Source: CAZTVF01 sp964616985 (lineage in GTDB: Bacteria > Planctomycetota > Phycisphaerae > SM23-33). From it: DNA of 29,230 nucleotides. The stretch's first letter is position 1, and each line of letters starts with the position of its first letter. The notes below the pieces were generated by a model. The model had not been told where the DNA came from and did no database searches. It was given only the letters and a program-made list of their open reading frames with translations. Of this stretch, positions 7,201 through 15,604 are shown piece by piece. The position numbers and the translations under genes are program-made. The DNA lies in the NCBI GenBank assembly GCA_964616985.1, contig CAZTVF010000068.1, forward strand, positions 1 to 29,230, given 5' to 3'.

Positions 7201-8672
7201 AGCTGAACACGCTGGCCGCCCGCCTGGGCGAGGACGGGCGGTCGATCGACGTCATCGCCGACGGCAACTGCAGGGTCGATTTCGACCTGGCGGCGCCGCT
7301 GAGCGAGATGACCCTTCAGGCGTCGGTGTCGATGAACGACGCCTCGCTGCTGGGCCGCGTCGTGGGCCCGCTGGCCGCATACGGCATGCAGGGCGCTGCC
7401 TTCGCCCACGTCCGCTGGCAGGACGCCAACGGCGGCGAAGTCACCGAGGCCAAATTCGAGGCCACCGCCCTGGGCGGCTGGTGGCAGGGCCGATGGGTCT
7501 CGCTGACCGGCAGCGCCGAAATCCGCCGCCTCTGGAACATCGACGCCAACCATGTCGGCATCGGCCGCCTCCGCAGCGACGGCATGACAATCGCCATGGG
7601 CGACGCGACGCTGCACGTCCTGGGCGAGGTGGCCGACCCGCTCACGCGTCCCACCGGGGCGGTCGAGGTGCTGGCCGACACGATCGACACCCAGGACATC
7701 AACGACTGGCTCGCCGGAGGCAAGGCGGCAACGTCCAAGCCTGCGACCCGGCCCGTCGCACCCTCCGCCACGGCCGCAGCCGAAGACGGCGAGCGCCTGG
7801 CCATGGCTGCGCGGGCCATCGCCGAGATGCATCGCGTGCTGGCCGAGGCGAACGTGACGATCCGATTCTCGGCCGACAGCCTCCGCGTGCCCGACGATCA
7901 CAGCAGCGAGATCTTCGACCTCCGCTATGCCGTGACCACTGCAACGATCGATCACGGCAGGGTGGCGGCCTCGCTCTTTGCCGGCATCAACGGCGGCGAG
8001 ATCAACAAGAGGATCGAATTCAACCTCAACGACAAGCCTTCGTCCGCCACCATCACCACGTCGCTGGCCGATGTGCTGGCGCGGCCGAACGTCCAGCCGC
8101 AGATCTCGCGGGTATTCCCGGGCAACACCATCCTGGGCTCGCTGAGCATGGAGCAGACGCTGAAGCTGCCGATGACGGACCTGGTGGCCAACATGATCGA
8201 CCCCAACCACGAGATCCGCCCGGCCGGCGGCGGCGTGACCATCGCCAAGGAGGGCATCGTGCAGGGGCGGGCCGCGCCGCAGTTCATCGCGTCGATCTTC
8301 CCGGGCCTCAACCTCACGCAGTATCGCTACAACAAGATGACCGCCTTCGCCGAGATGAAGCCGGACGGCTCGGCCGAGAACGACATGATCTTCACCGGCT
8401 CGCTGTACGACCTGTACATGACGGGCACGACGGACCCGCAGCACATCGCCCGGTACGAGACGGGCGTGATCCTTCTGAGCCCGCCGCAGTCGCCGCAATG
8501 GAATCACGACTACCACGTCGGCCGCATCCCCCTGCTCAAGATCAAGGCCCGCATCGAAGACGGCCAACTGCTCGATCAGGAGGTCTCGTACCCTTGGCCC
8601 AACGAGACGCTCGGCGCCATCTTCATCCGCGACAACTTCTTCTACCGCCTGTGGATCAACGCCCGGAAGTAG
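4278..8672 (+). CDS. Large AsmA-like membrane-anchored protein
   Basis: 1464 residues. A basic N-terminus is followed by one hydrophobic segment at about 20-38 (WLAALALVLAAGYVTLPWWL), then a very long beta-rich periplasmic part. The region just after the helix (KQMSQQLGVPVHLGRFDLSW, then GIEIADLVI) is the typical AsmA start, in which a basis-layer strand motif follows the anchor. AsmA, TamB and YhdP-type proteins form long hydrophobic grooves thought to carry phospholipid between membranes or to assist outer-membrane assembly. The C-terminal region (about 1330-1464) resembles the AsmA C-terminal segment. Low-complexity linkers rich in Pro, Ser, Thr and Ala occur near 92-112 and 1150-1175. No Shine-Dalgarno of quality is visible. 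No partner gene adjoins. AsmA superfamily membership is likely; the subfamily is not determined. Confidence 0.75.
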   Translation: MAEKKTSKPKVRRPWWQRVCRWLAALALVLAAGYVTLPWWLPKQYVGRLIEKQMSQQLGVPVHLGRFDLSWGDGIEIADLVIDSPPAAPSSSNTLASQPAGGPATQPGSGPIATVGHVRIDFSPVRFALYDRVEWIEVDHPRLHVRFDDDGNCNLDAIHRGPKSETIIRRISVRNAAVDVRLPRHDRTLHLAVSDLQVLSGRLAPVGKITMSGSLQQDGGDSPISLQFSEGDDNGDLAGVASLKFLDVDLQQLQLEPLLGRLRKFSGRCSGSVELQANRQGQIDRFGLDVSVNQLDVQPAEGPSLPVIDKAAIRAAAAYDFVSGQLDIRSSQIVLPGISMKAKASMLLDTPGLWEGIRSLRLSAQVQPQQLAALLGLPQGEVAVEGPVEFDVAVDERSPQEVAKRDVLQLALTARGTEAQIALGDRVLKPHGRTLEARLAGTLELDNWTFTAEGNQWVQLGGNTLGGSGNIRNIRGILSRWAPVTPATAVTDLMRNAMSALAHVDWDGAWQVTDLPSLADLMPQGKDLLKRLDMSGTVGGRWSIDHTDGTAVRVGVTIPAATAISVGNVQKLKGKELKLAVSAQLDEANAMPRLRDVDVYLSLGGGRVHAYNGSLGLGSNEVILGSGGFQVEQVESLLELLHPQARPAAILRGGLDGKYSLRGNAAGSVFTADADLEGLMLMIGDNGKRSGQPASVRLVASHDANDPAADHVNVTYRWNGGEARGTLVMAPGNEAGRLQASLEIRDANSLGNYSPTLARALSQCRLGGRFLASATGVWTADSFEGSVALDANAMDFAMASPHGERRKPAGLPASLRLEGKFWQSSDMGLHADVRSVAIEAPSCGASLTAKARLAAPLTVAQDLLDRPVREFQATLRTHGEFDAALRQLLPEVDAMLRGLKLQGGFWAAGDGATTLSLGGGFTTSTTVELRDGHYLVRGLLDANAMTLSGPLAKPVTMPAWARAEMTLRPDPWRLQLNTLAARLGEDGRSIDVIADGNCRVDFDLAAPLSEMTLQASVSMNDASLLGRVVGPLAAYGMQGAAFAHVRWQDANGGEVTEAKFEATALGGWWQGRWVSLTGSAEIRRLWNIDANHVGIGRLRSDGMTIAMGDATLHVLGEVADPLTRPTGAVEVLADTIDTQDINDWLAGGKAATSKPATRPVAPSATAAAEDGERLAMAARAIAEMHRVLAEANVTIRFSADSLRVPDDHSSEIFDLRYAVTTATIDHGRVAASLFAGINGGEINKRIEFNLNDKPSSATITTSLADVLARPNVQPQISRVFPGNTILGSLSMEQTLKLPMTDLVANMIDPNHEIRPAGGGVTIAKEGIVQGRAAPQFIASIFPGLNLTQYRYNKMTAFAEMKPDGSAENDMIFTGSLYDLYMTGTTDPQHIARYETGVILLSPPQSPQWNHDYHVGRIPLLKIKARIEDGQLLDQEVSYPWPNETLGAIFIRDNFFYRLWINARK

Positions 8673-8682
8673 AGCCGGACGC

Positions 8683-8688
8683 TATAAT
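8683..8688 (+). promoter_or_regulatory. Possible -10 box of the oxidoreductase gene
   Basis: A perfect TATAAT lies 26 bp before the ATG at 8715, just after the stop of the AsmA-like gene. The leader would contain AAAGGA at 8703-8708. No clear -35 is visible, so a promoter here is tentative; read-through from the upstream gene is the alternative. Confidence 0.35.
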
Positions 8689-8714
8689 TCATCCGCAACC
8701 CGAAAGGAGCCCCA

Positions 8715-9737
8715 ATGACCGACCGCGTCAACCGCCAGTGGCGGCTCAAGTCCAGGCCGATGGGCCTGCCGACCGAGGACAACTTTCAGCTCGTCGAGCA
8801 GCCGCTGCCCCCGACCGCCGCGGGCGAGGTGCTGCGGCGAACGATGTTCCTCTCGCTGGACCCCTACATGCGAGGCCGCATGAACGCGATGAAGTCCTAC
8901 GCCGACCCGGTGGAGATCGGCGCGGTGATGTGCGGCGCGACGGTCAGCGAGGTGGTCGAATCGCAGACGGGCGAGTTCCAACCCGGCGACGTGGTGCTGG
9001 GCTACGACGGCTGGCAGGAATACGCCGCCTCGGCCCCCGCGGGCCTGCAAAAGCTGCCGCGAGGCCAGGGCCTGACGACCCCGCAGGGTTGGCCGCTGTC
9101 GTACTACCTCGGCGTGCTGGGTATGCCCGGCCTGACCGCGTACGTGGCCACGCTGGACATTGGCCGGCCCAAGGCGGGCGAGACAATGGTGGTCTCGGCG
9201 GCCGCCGGCGCGGTGGGCTCCGTGGCCGGGCAGATCGCGAAGATCAAGGGCTGCCGCGTGGTGGGCCTGGCCGGCAGCGAGGAGAAGTGTCGCTGGTGCA
9301 CGGAGGACCTCGGCTTCGACGCGTGCATCAACTACAAGAAGGAGCCGCTGCTGCGGGCCCTTCGCAAGACGTGCCCCGACGGCATCGACGTCTACTTCGA
9401 CAACGTCGGCGGCGAGACGCTGCAGACCGTGCTGCGGCTGATCAACATCGGGGCCCGCATCCCGCTGGTGGGCATGATCAGCCAGTACAACGCGACGGAG
9501 CTGACGGGCGGCCCGAACCTCATGCCGCTGCTGATCAAGCGGGCGCTCATCCAGGGCATGATTGTCGGCGATCACGCCGGGCGCCGCGACGAATTCCTTC
9601 GCGACATGACGGGCTGGCTGTCGGCGGGCCGCGTCAAGTTCCGCGAGAGCGTGGTCGAGGGCCTCGCCTCCGCACCACGCGCCTTCATCGGCCTCTTCAG
9701 CGGCGAGAACATCGGCAAGCTGATCGTGAAGGTGTAG
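8715..9737 (+). CDS. NADP-dependent MDR oxidoreductase, CurA/prostaglandin-reductase type
   Basis: 340 residues, the usual size for zinc-independent medium-chain dehydrogenase/reductases that reduce alpha,beta-unsaturated carbonyls with NADPH. The N-terminal GroES-like domain has the family motif FLSLDPYMRGRM, where zinc-dependent members would have Cys/His ligands. The Rossmann part has VVSAAAGAVGSVAGQIAK (dinucleotide loop), then VVGLAGSEEKC and the characteristic YFDNVGGETL. The tail GLFSGENIGKLIVKV is also typical. An AAAGGA ribosome site sits at 8703-8708, 6 bp before the ATG. The protein is cytoplasmic with no signal peptide. The substrate cannot be told from sequence; a detoxification role for lipid-derived aldehydes or enones is a family-level guess. 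Confidence 0.9.
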   Translation: MTDRVNRQWRLKSRPMGLPTEDNFQLVEQPLPPTAAGEVLRRTMFLSLDPYMRGRMNAMKSYADPVEIGAVMCGATVSEVVESQTGEFQPGDVVLGYDGWQEYAASAPAGLQKLPRGQGLTTPQGWPLSYYLGVLGMPGLTAYVATLDIGRPKAGETMVVSAAAGAVGSVAGQIAKIKGCRVVGLAGSEEKCRWCTEDLGFDACINYKKEPLLRALRKTCPDGIDVYFDNVGGETLQTVLRLINIGARIPLVGMISQYNATELTGGPNLMPLLIKRALIQGMIVGDHAGRRDEFLRDMTGWLSAGRVKFRESVVEGLASAPRAFIGLFSGENIGKLIVKV

Positions 9738-9772
9738 CGAGAGCAGTGACGAAGCAATGACGAAGTCACAAT

Positions 9773-9797
9773 GACCGAAGGCTCAGCGGTCTTTATT
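9773..9797 (+). terminator. Weak terminator-like hairpin between convergent genes
   Basis: GACCG (9773-9777) and CGGTC (9787-9791) form a 5-bp stem with a 9-nt loop, followed by TTTATT. It lies 36 bp after the oxidoreductase stop and 15 bp before the end of the converging minus-strand gene, so it could serve the plus strand. The stem is short. Confidence 0.35.
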
Positions 9798-9811
9798 CCT
9801 TCTTCATGTCA

Positions 9812-11527
9812 TCACTTCTTCTTCGGCGCTGCCCCTTCCCTGCCGCCGGCGGCCGCAGGGTCACATTCGCCATAGAGGATGCGGAAACTGTGCGCGGGGA
9901 CGTGCAGCGGCCCGTAGATCTCGCCGGTGACGACGCGGGTGGAGTTGACCGCGTGGATCACCTGGTCGCCGAGCTCCTGGTCCCACAGGGCCGTGTTCTT
10001 GCCGCGGACCGAGAACTCGCCGCTGTTCACGTGCTTGAGCAGTTCATCGGCGGGCACTTCCACCTTCGGGCTGCGGGCGCCGATCGCGTCGGCCGTCAGC
10101 GTGCAGGCAGGGCCGCCAAACAGACGCTGCGGCTGGAGGATGTGCAGCCGCGAGCGGACGTCGCGGTCCGTCTCGTTCTGCACGATCAGCAGCACCTTGA
10201 AGCCGCCCTTGGGCATCGCCCGGCGGTAGGCAGACACGTAGACGTTCGCGTAGGGGTTGCTCAGCGTGGCCTCGAAGGCGTCGGCCTTGAACTCCTCCCC
10301 GTAGCGGACGACGCCGCGGCTGCGCCAGTACGGCAGGAACTCGGTGCCTTCGTTTTCGAAGACGCCGAAGTCGCTGAGGATGCCGACGAGCCGTGCGAAG
10401 GGAACGCTCTGCGCGACGCCGTTGGCGTCCACGCCGATGTCATGCAGCAGCGCCCGGCCGATGACGCAGCGGTCCACGCGAGGCTCATCGCCGGGGGTGA
10501 TCAGCGAGGCCGCGTTGGATCGCATCCGGACGGTCAGGCCGGTAAAGGGCGCGGCGAGGTATCGCACCGCCGAGATCGCGTGCGTCGCGACTTGGTCTTT
10601 CTCCATCGAGGTGCCGTTGGCGGTCAGGACGCCGCCGCGGTTATTTGGCTCGGTGGCAACGGCGGTGTCGCTCTCGGCGGTCGGGGCGATCTTGCTCCAC
10701 TCGACCCACTGCAGCCGGCGAAAACCGTCTTCCTTCGCCCGCACCGGGTGCACGACACACCGCAACGACGCCTTCACCTGCGATGGGCCCTTGGCCGACA
10801 GCGGAATGCGACAGGAGACCAGGCCGGCCTTGTCGCGTTCGAGCAGCACGGCGCGGGCGTCGAACCAGCGAAGGCCGCGGTCGCCGCTGCCGATGAAGAC
10901 GCTGGACACGGCGGCGCCTCGGCCGCCATACACATCCCCGACCTTGGTGCTGTCCCAGATAATGCCCTCACCGCCCGGCGGCAGCGAGACGTCGGCGGTG
11001 GTCGCGGGGGCCGATTTCCCCTTGAGGTCGGGCGCGACGACGGCAAGATCGATCGTGCCGACGAGGTCGGCGACGAGGTCGAGGGCTTCGATGTCGGCCC
11101 CGGGCGCGCACGTAACGGTGAGTGTGATCGCCCCGCTGGCGGCGTCGTAGCGGCTGGTGAGGTCGATGTCGAGCGTGCCGGCCTTGAGCTTGGTGGTGTA
11201 GATGGCGTTGGCGTCGGCGAGGCCGGGCTTGGCCACGCCGGCGGCGGCGGTGGCGGCGACGCGCTTGCCGCCGATGGTGGCCTCGATCCGCATGGGCCCG
11301 CGGAGCTGGTTGCCGCGGCCGATCGTGGCAAGGACCGCCTCGGCCAAGCGGGCCCTGTTCTCGCGCATCTCCAGCGGCAGTTCGCCGGCGTCGGCGCGAA
11401 TGGCGATCTGGCCCGGCAGGCCGGTCGCATCGACGGTGAACGCGATCTTCGGCGACGCGTTGGCGTCGGCGCCAAAGGCCGCGGCAGCGGCGACAGTCAG
11501 GACCACGGTCATCAGGATAGCTTTCAT
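9812..11527 (-). CDS. Exported paralogue of the GH123-like protein lacking the catalytic barrel
   Basis: 571 residues from the ATG at 11527, chosen because it has AAGGA 8 bp upstream and begins a clean signal peptide (MKAILMTVVLTVAAAAAFGA). The mature protein aligns by eye with the second half of the 1267-residue neighbour: FTVDATGLPGQI against FTVDASGLPAQI, GRGNQLRGPMRIEATIGGKR against GRGNQLRSPLRLEAIIGGKR, and RVDRCVIGRALLHDIGV against RIDRGIIGRALIHDIGV. It lacks the N-terminal CBM9-like part. About 190 residues that contain the WDE acid pair of the neighbour are also gone, replaced by a linker of about 45 residues. A carbohydrate-binding or regulatory role without hydrolysis is inferred. 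It lies 272 bp downstream of the paralogue, same strand. Confidence 0.7.
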   Translation of the reverse strand: MKAILMTVVLTVAAAAAFGADANASPKIAFTVDATGLPGQIAIRADAGELPLEMRENRARLAEAVLATIGRGNQLRGPMRIEATIGGKRVAATAAAGVAKPGLADANAIYTTKLKAGTLDIDLTSRYDAASGAITLTVTCAPGADIEALDLVADLVGTIDLAVVAPDLKGKSAPATTADVSLPPGGEGIIWDSTKVGDVYGGRGAAVSSVFIGSGDRGLRWFDARAVLLERDKAGLVSCRIPLSAKGPSQVKASLRCVVHPVRAKEDGFRRLQWVEWSKIAPTAESDTAVATEPNNRGGVLTANGTSMEKDQVATHAISAVRYLAAPFTGLTVRMRSNAASLITPGDEPRVDRCVIGRALLHDIGVDANGVAQSVPFARLVGILSDFGVFENEGTEFLPYWRSRGVVRYGEEFKADAFEATLSNPYANVYVSAYRRAMPKGGFKVLLIVQNETDRDVRSRLHILQPQRLFGGPACTLTADAIGARSPKVEVPADELLKHVNSGEFSVRGKNTALWDQELGDQVIHAVNSTRVVTGEIYGPLHVPAHSFRILYGECDPAAAGGREGAAPKKK

Positions 11528-11608
11528 AGTCGGAATCCTTATTCCTGCTCCAGTCATCGTTACTCAGATTCTGTTCGCCGCCGGGCGCACCGGCAAAGCC
11601 CAGACGGG

Positions 11609-11635
11609 CACTGTTCTCAAACAACGAGAACAGTG
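11609..11635. promoter_or_regulatory. Perfect 10-bp inverted repeat upstream of the 571-residue gene
   Basis: CACTGTTCTC (11609-11618) and GAGAACAGTG (11626-11635) with a 7-bp centre, 81 bp before the start of the minus-strand gene at 11527. There is no T-tract on either side, so an operator is more likely than a terminator. Confidence 0.35.
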
Positions 11636-11693
11636 GCACCCGATGCACAGCGAACAAAACATGTGCACTGCCTGATGCCTTGGCGGCGGCTTG

Positions 11694-11741
11694 CCGTTCG
11701 GCGCTGTTTTCGTTGCGGCCCAGTGCTACAGCGCCGAACGG
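11694..11741 (-). terminator. Perfect 14-bp hairpin after the GH123-like gene
   Basis: CCGTTCGGCGCTGT (11694-11707) pairs perfectly with ACAGCGCCGAACGG (11728-11741) across a 20-nt loop. It lies 58 bp beyond the stop of the 1267-residue gene. There is no T-run after it on the minus strand, so it may protect a 3' end or mark a processing site rather than act as a classical intrinsic terminator. Confidence 0.45.
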
Positions 11742-11799
11742 ACAAGTCGCCGTCAGCCTACGTTCGCCACCTTGCACGCAGGCGATATCCAGACGGACC

Positions 11800-14700
11800 C
11801 TACTTCGCGCACTGCCCGTAGATGATCCTGAAGTCGTGCATCGGGACGAAGATCGGCCCGTAGGTCTCGTCCGTCGCGCCGGCCTTGCGGCCGATGGCGC
11901 CGCCTGTCTCCATATCCCGAAGCGCCGCCGCCGAACCGCCGCCGATGAGATCCTTGGCCGCGTCGGGCAGCGTGGCCGCGGCGTTCACCTGCTGCGCGGT
12001 CAGGCTGTTGGGCCCGCCGAAGACGGCCGCAGGGTCGGTCACCTGCAGTGTGCAGCGGATGTCGTAGTCGTTCTCGTTCTGGATGATGATCATGGCCTTG
12101 GCGCCCTTGTCGGTCGCGCGGCGATAGACCGTGACATAGACCTCGCTGCCCGCGGCGGCCGGGCGGGTCGTCGGCTGCGTCGCCGGCTGCGTCGTCGCGG
12201 CCTTGGTCGCCATCGCCGCCTTGGCAACGGATGTCTTCACGACGGCATCGCTGCGCCAGTACGGGATCACCTCGGTGCCGGCCTCTTCGTAGTATCCGAA
12301 TTCCTTCAACACGTTCATGACGCGGTTGAGCACGCCGTGGTGCACGACGCGCTCGGCCGAAACGCCGATGTCGTGGATCAGGGCGCGGCCGATGATGCCG
12401 CGATCGATGCGGACCTCGTCACCGGCGGTGCTGGTGTAGTCCCGCCCCTGGTTGCCGGTGACCCGGGCGACCAGCCCTGTGTAGTTGTGGGCCATGTAGC
12501 GGAAGCACGACAGCGGGTAGGAGGTGATGTTGTCGATTTCGCGCGAGCTGATGTAGGCGCACGCGCCTTCGATCAGCTGCGTGTCCCACGCGTAGGGGGC
12601 GAACGCCGTCGCCTCGTCGTTGGCCCAGATGTACGTGCGGTTGGGCACATTATTCGCCGCGAAGCACCGTGCCAGCCGCTTGAACATCTGCCGCATCGGG
12701 ATCGTCGCGAAGTTCGACTGGTACGGCAGCTCGTTGGGGCCGATGTCGTTGGGCTCGCGCCAGAAGGCGTTGCCAGAGGCCACGTTGTTCGTGCGGAACG
12801 GGGCGAACTGCTCATCCCACCACCAGCCCTGGCTGCGGGCGAGGCGGATCTGCCGCTCGAGGTGGAAGACGAAGAAGTCGGCCATGCTCCACCCGTGATC
12901 GAGGCGGCGGGCGGCCTTGCCCGGGCGCGTCCACGGCTGGCCGTACTTGCCGGTGGAGTCCATGGGGGTGGAGTCGACCTTCGAATGGTCGCCGAACCAC
13001 TCGCCGTTGTACGCGTTCTTCTGCAGGGCGGGCGTGCCGACGTTGGTCCAGTCGTTGATGTACAGCCGCAGCGGGCGGCCGGGGTAGTGCTTGCGGAACA
13101 GCTCCATCGCCACGTCCGAGCCGTCGATGCCGCCGGGGCCGTCGTTGGGATTGGGGTTGCCGGAATCGTCGCCGTCCCAGAAGCTGCCGTGGAACCACGC
13201 GAGCTTGCGGTGATCGGCGGGCTTGGGGCGGTCGGGGTACGTGACGATCTGGAACACCGTCGTCCGCTTGCCGGCGACGACGGACTTGTGGTTCACGATC
13301 TTGACGTGCCAACTCACCTGGCCCTTGTCGTCGCGTTCGAGCGTCATGGTCGAGCCTTCGCGGTCGATGTACCACGGCTGCTCACTGTCGCAGACCCACA
13401 TGAACGCGCGATCGCCGTTGCCGAAGAGGAAGAACGGCACGAACTGGCTGTAGTACAGCTCGCCTCGCTGCATGTCCTTGGCCGAGTCCCACACGACGCC
13501 CTTGCCCTGGGGCAGCGTCAGCTCCCAGCGACCTTGCGGAGTCATGCCCGAGCCCTGCTCGCCCATGGCCATGTCCACAGGCCCGGCGACGTCCATCACA
13601 AGCTCCAGGCCGTCGATCTCGGCGGCCTCGGCGCCGCCGTACGTCATGGTCACCTGCATCGTGCCGTCGCAGTCATACTGCGTGGTGAGGTCCACCTCGA
13701 TGGGTCCGGCCTTGAGCTTCGAATCGTACTCCAGTTCGCTCTTCCACTGGCGCTTGAGCTTGGCATTCTGCGTGACCGTCGCGGGCAGTCGCTTGCCGCC
13801 GATGATGGCCTCCAGCCGCAGCGGGCTGCGGAGCTGGTTGCCCCGGCCCAGGGGCACGAGCTGTGCGTCGGTCAGGGTCGCCGCGGCGGCCTGCTTCTCC
13901 AGCGGAACGTCGCGCGGGTCGGGCTTGATGTAGATCTGCGCGGGCAGGCCGGAGGCGTCGACCGTGAACTTGTGCTTGAGCGTCTCCAGCGCGTTTCCGC
14001 TGGCGACGATGGGCGTGAAGGGCACCCACACGACGTCGTCGAGGCCCAGCTTGTTGTGCTCCCATTCAAACGCGCCCTTATAGAACGGGTCGGGGTTGCG
14101 CTCGCCGACGATACGCTTGTTCTGATCGAACATCAGCAGCGAGACCTTGTAGCTGCCCGTCTTGAGGCCCGGCAGGTCGATCAGGAAGTTGGCGAAGGCG
14201 CCCTTGAACGGCACGGCGACCTTCGCAATCTCCTTCTCTTCCTCGCTGGCCTCCAGCACGGTCAGCACGGCCTCGGTGGCACGTTGGGCGTCCTCGGAGG
14301 CACCGTTGATACCGCGATCCACCAGCGCCGAAATGCGGTTCTTGTAGGGCGAGTAGACGTAGGTGAAGTCGAAATCCCGCTTGGGCGGGCGAAGCTTCGC
14401 AATGGGGTCCACGCGGCGCTCGCGGAAGCCCGGCAGATCCTGCGAGTGGAAGTCGATCAGGCGCGTCTGGAACAGCACCTTCGCGGGCGTGCCGGCCGAG
14501 CGGACGTCGAACCACAGGCTGTTGCCCTGCTTGCTGATGCCCGGGAAACTCTTGGTCAAGGGCACCTCGCGCACCTCGCCGGGGACCAGTTCCACCATGC
14601 CCTCTTTGGTCGAGGGGTCGTCGTAGCTGGAGTAGATGCCGCCCTCGGCACTTTCGACGAAGAAGCCCAGCCGCACCGTCTGCGATTCCGTGCTGTGGTT

Positions 14701-15603
14701 CTTGAGGGTGACCTTCGCCTCGATGCGATCTTCCATGACGCGGCCGATGTCGTTCACCTGGATGCCGACGGCCTTGGAGTCCAGCACGAGCATCGTCTTG
14801 GTCGTGTTCCAGACGTGCTTGTCGAAGGCGTTGAAGAAGGTGCCCGTGCCTCCGATGGCGCGGGTGAACCAGCAGCGAAGCGCCATGCCGTCGCCCGGCG
14901 GCAGCGAGACGATGTCACGGCCATCCTCTTCCTTGCCGGCGTAGTTGAAGTACTTCATGGCCGCCAGCGGCACGGCCATCTCGATGGTCCAGAGCTTGTC
15001 GGTGACGTTGCAGCGGACGGTGGCGTTGGATTTCCACTGGTCGCCGTCGCCGCCGTTGAGGCTCCAGTTCTGGTCGGCGATGACGCCGGTGGGATTGACG
15101 AACCACTTGAACAGGCCCAGCTTGTACCCCCGCGTGAGCTCGGCGTAGGGCCGAAGCTCCAGCTCGATGTGGTCGTCCCAGATCAGGCCGTACGCGGGGT
15201 GGTGGTGCACGTCGGGGAAGCGGCCGTTGGCCTTCAGCCACGACGCCTCGGGATACACCGGCGAGCGGTAGGCGATGTAGAGATTGTCCTTGTCGTACCC
15301 CATGTAGACCTGCAGCTGCGTCTCGTAAGGGGCGAGGAAGCGGAAGTCGGCGGAGTGGAAGTCATACCAGAAGCCCGAGAGCGCGGAGGCGTCCTCCCAC
15401 TCCTTGTCGTCCATCGCCCCGTCGATTTTGGGGGGCCTGGGCATGAACGGCACGCGAAGGACGGGCGTGTCGAGGTTGGCCACCGGGCCCGACGAGGTGG
15501 GCGTCTCCGCGGCGGCGGCCGCGAAGGCCACCGCCAACGTAACTGTCACCGCCGCACAAAGACCCGCGCCGCATCGGCGGGGAACGATACCGCAATCGGT
15601 CAT
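11800..15603 (-). CDS. Secreted CBM9-like plus GH123-like putative glycoside hydrolase
   Basis: 1267 residues. A signal peptide of about 33 residues follows MTDCGIVPRR. Residues about 48-265 look like a CBM9/DOMON-type sugar-binding domain (PPKIDGAMDDKEWEDAS, later WDDHIELELRP). A beta-rich region follows to about 550, then a part resembling the DUF6067/GH123 N-terminal domain (residues about 553-790, with GDRAFMWVCDSEQPW). The barrel-like segment at about 800-1030 contains GWWWDEQF with Asp930-Glu931. An adjacent Asp-Glu pair is the catalytic hallmark of GH123 enzymes, which use substrate-assisted hydrolysis of N-acetylgalactosaminides. The C-terminal sandwich contains a TTQPATQPTTRP linker. 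The ATG has AGGAG 6 bp upstream. The substrate is unknown; GH123-like assignment is from motifs only. Confidence 0.7.
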   Translation of the reverse strand: MTDCGIVPRRCGAGLCAAVTVTLAVAFAAAAAETPTSSGPVANLDTPVLRVPFMPRPPKIDGAMDDKEWEDASALSGFWYDFHSADFRFLAPYETQLQVYMGYDKDNLYIAYRSPVYPEASWLKANGRFPDVHHHPAYGLIWDDHIELELRPYAELTRGYKLGLFKWFVNPTGVIADQNWSLNGGDGDQWKSNATVRCNVTDKLWTIEMAVPLAAMKYFNYAGKEEDGRDIVSLPPGDGMALRCWFTRAIGGTGTFFNAFDKHVWNTTKTMLVLDSKAVGIQVNDIGRVMEDRIEAKVTLKNHSTESQTVRLGFFVESAEGGIYSSYDDPSTKEGMVELVPGEVREVPLTKSFPGISKQGNSLWFDVRSAGTPAKVLFQTRLIDFHSQDLPGFRERRVDPIAKLRPPKRDFDFTYVYSPYKNRISALVDRGINGASEDAQRATEAVLTVLEASEEEKEIAKVAVPFKGAFANFLIDLPGLKTGSYKVSLLMFDQNKRIVGERNPDPFYKGAFEWEHNKLGLDDVVWVPFTPIVASGNALETLKHKFTVDASGLPAQIYIKPDPRDVPLEKQAAAATLTDAQLVPLGRGNQLRSPLRLEAIIGGKRLPATVTQNAKLKRQWKSELEYDSKLKAGPIEVDLTTQYDCDGTMQVTMTYGGAEAAEIDGLELVMDVAGPVDMAMGEQGSGMTPQGRWELTLPQGKGVVWDSAKDMQRGELYYSQFVPFFLFGNGDRAFMWVCDSEQPWYIDREGSTMTLERDDKGQVSWHVKIVNHKSVVAGKRTTVFQIVTYPDRPKPADHRKLAWFHGSFWDGDDSGNPNPNDGPGGIDGSDVAMELFRKHYPGRPLRLYINDWTNVGTPALQKNAYNGEWFGDHSKVDSTPMDSTGKYGQPWTRPGKAARRLDHGWSMADFFVFHLERQIRLARSQGWWWDEQFAPFRTNNVASGNAFWREPNDIGPNELPYQSNFATIPMRQMFKRLARCFAANNVPNRTYIWANDEATAFAPYAWDTQLIEGACAYISSREIDNITSYPLSCFRYMAHNYTGLVARVTGNQGRDYTSTAGDEVRIDRGIIGRALIHDIGVSAERVVHHGVLNRVMNVLKEFGYYEEAGTEVIPYWRSDAVVKTSVAKAAMATKAATTQPATQPTTRPAAAGSEVYVTVYRRATDKGAKAMIIIQNENDYDIRCTLQVTDPAAVFGGPNSLTAQQVNAAATLPDAAKDLIGGGSAAALRDMETGGAIGRKAGATDETYGPIFVPMHDFRIIYGQCAK

Positions 15604-15604
15604 G

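Noticed and set aside
5838..8567. A 909-codon open frame on the minus strand
   Set aside because: Antisense to the AsmA-like gene, with composition typical of a GC-rich shadow frame.
7190..9760. An 856-codon plus-strand frame across the end of the AsmA-like gene and the oxidoreductase gene
   Set aside because: It is in another frame across two well-supported genes and is Arg/Pro/Gly-rich.
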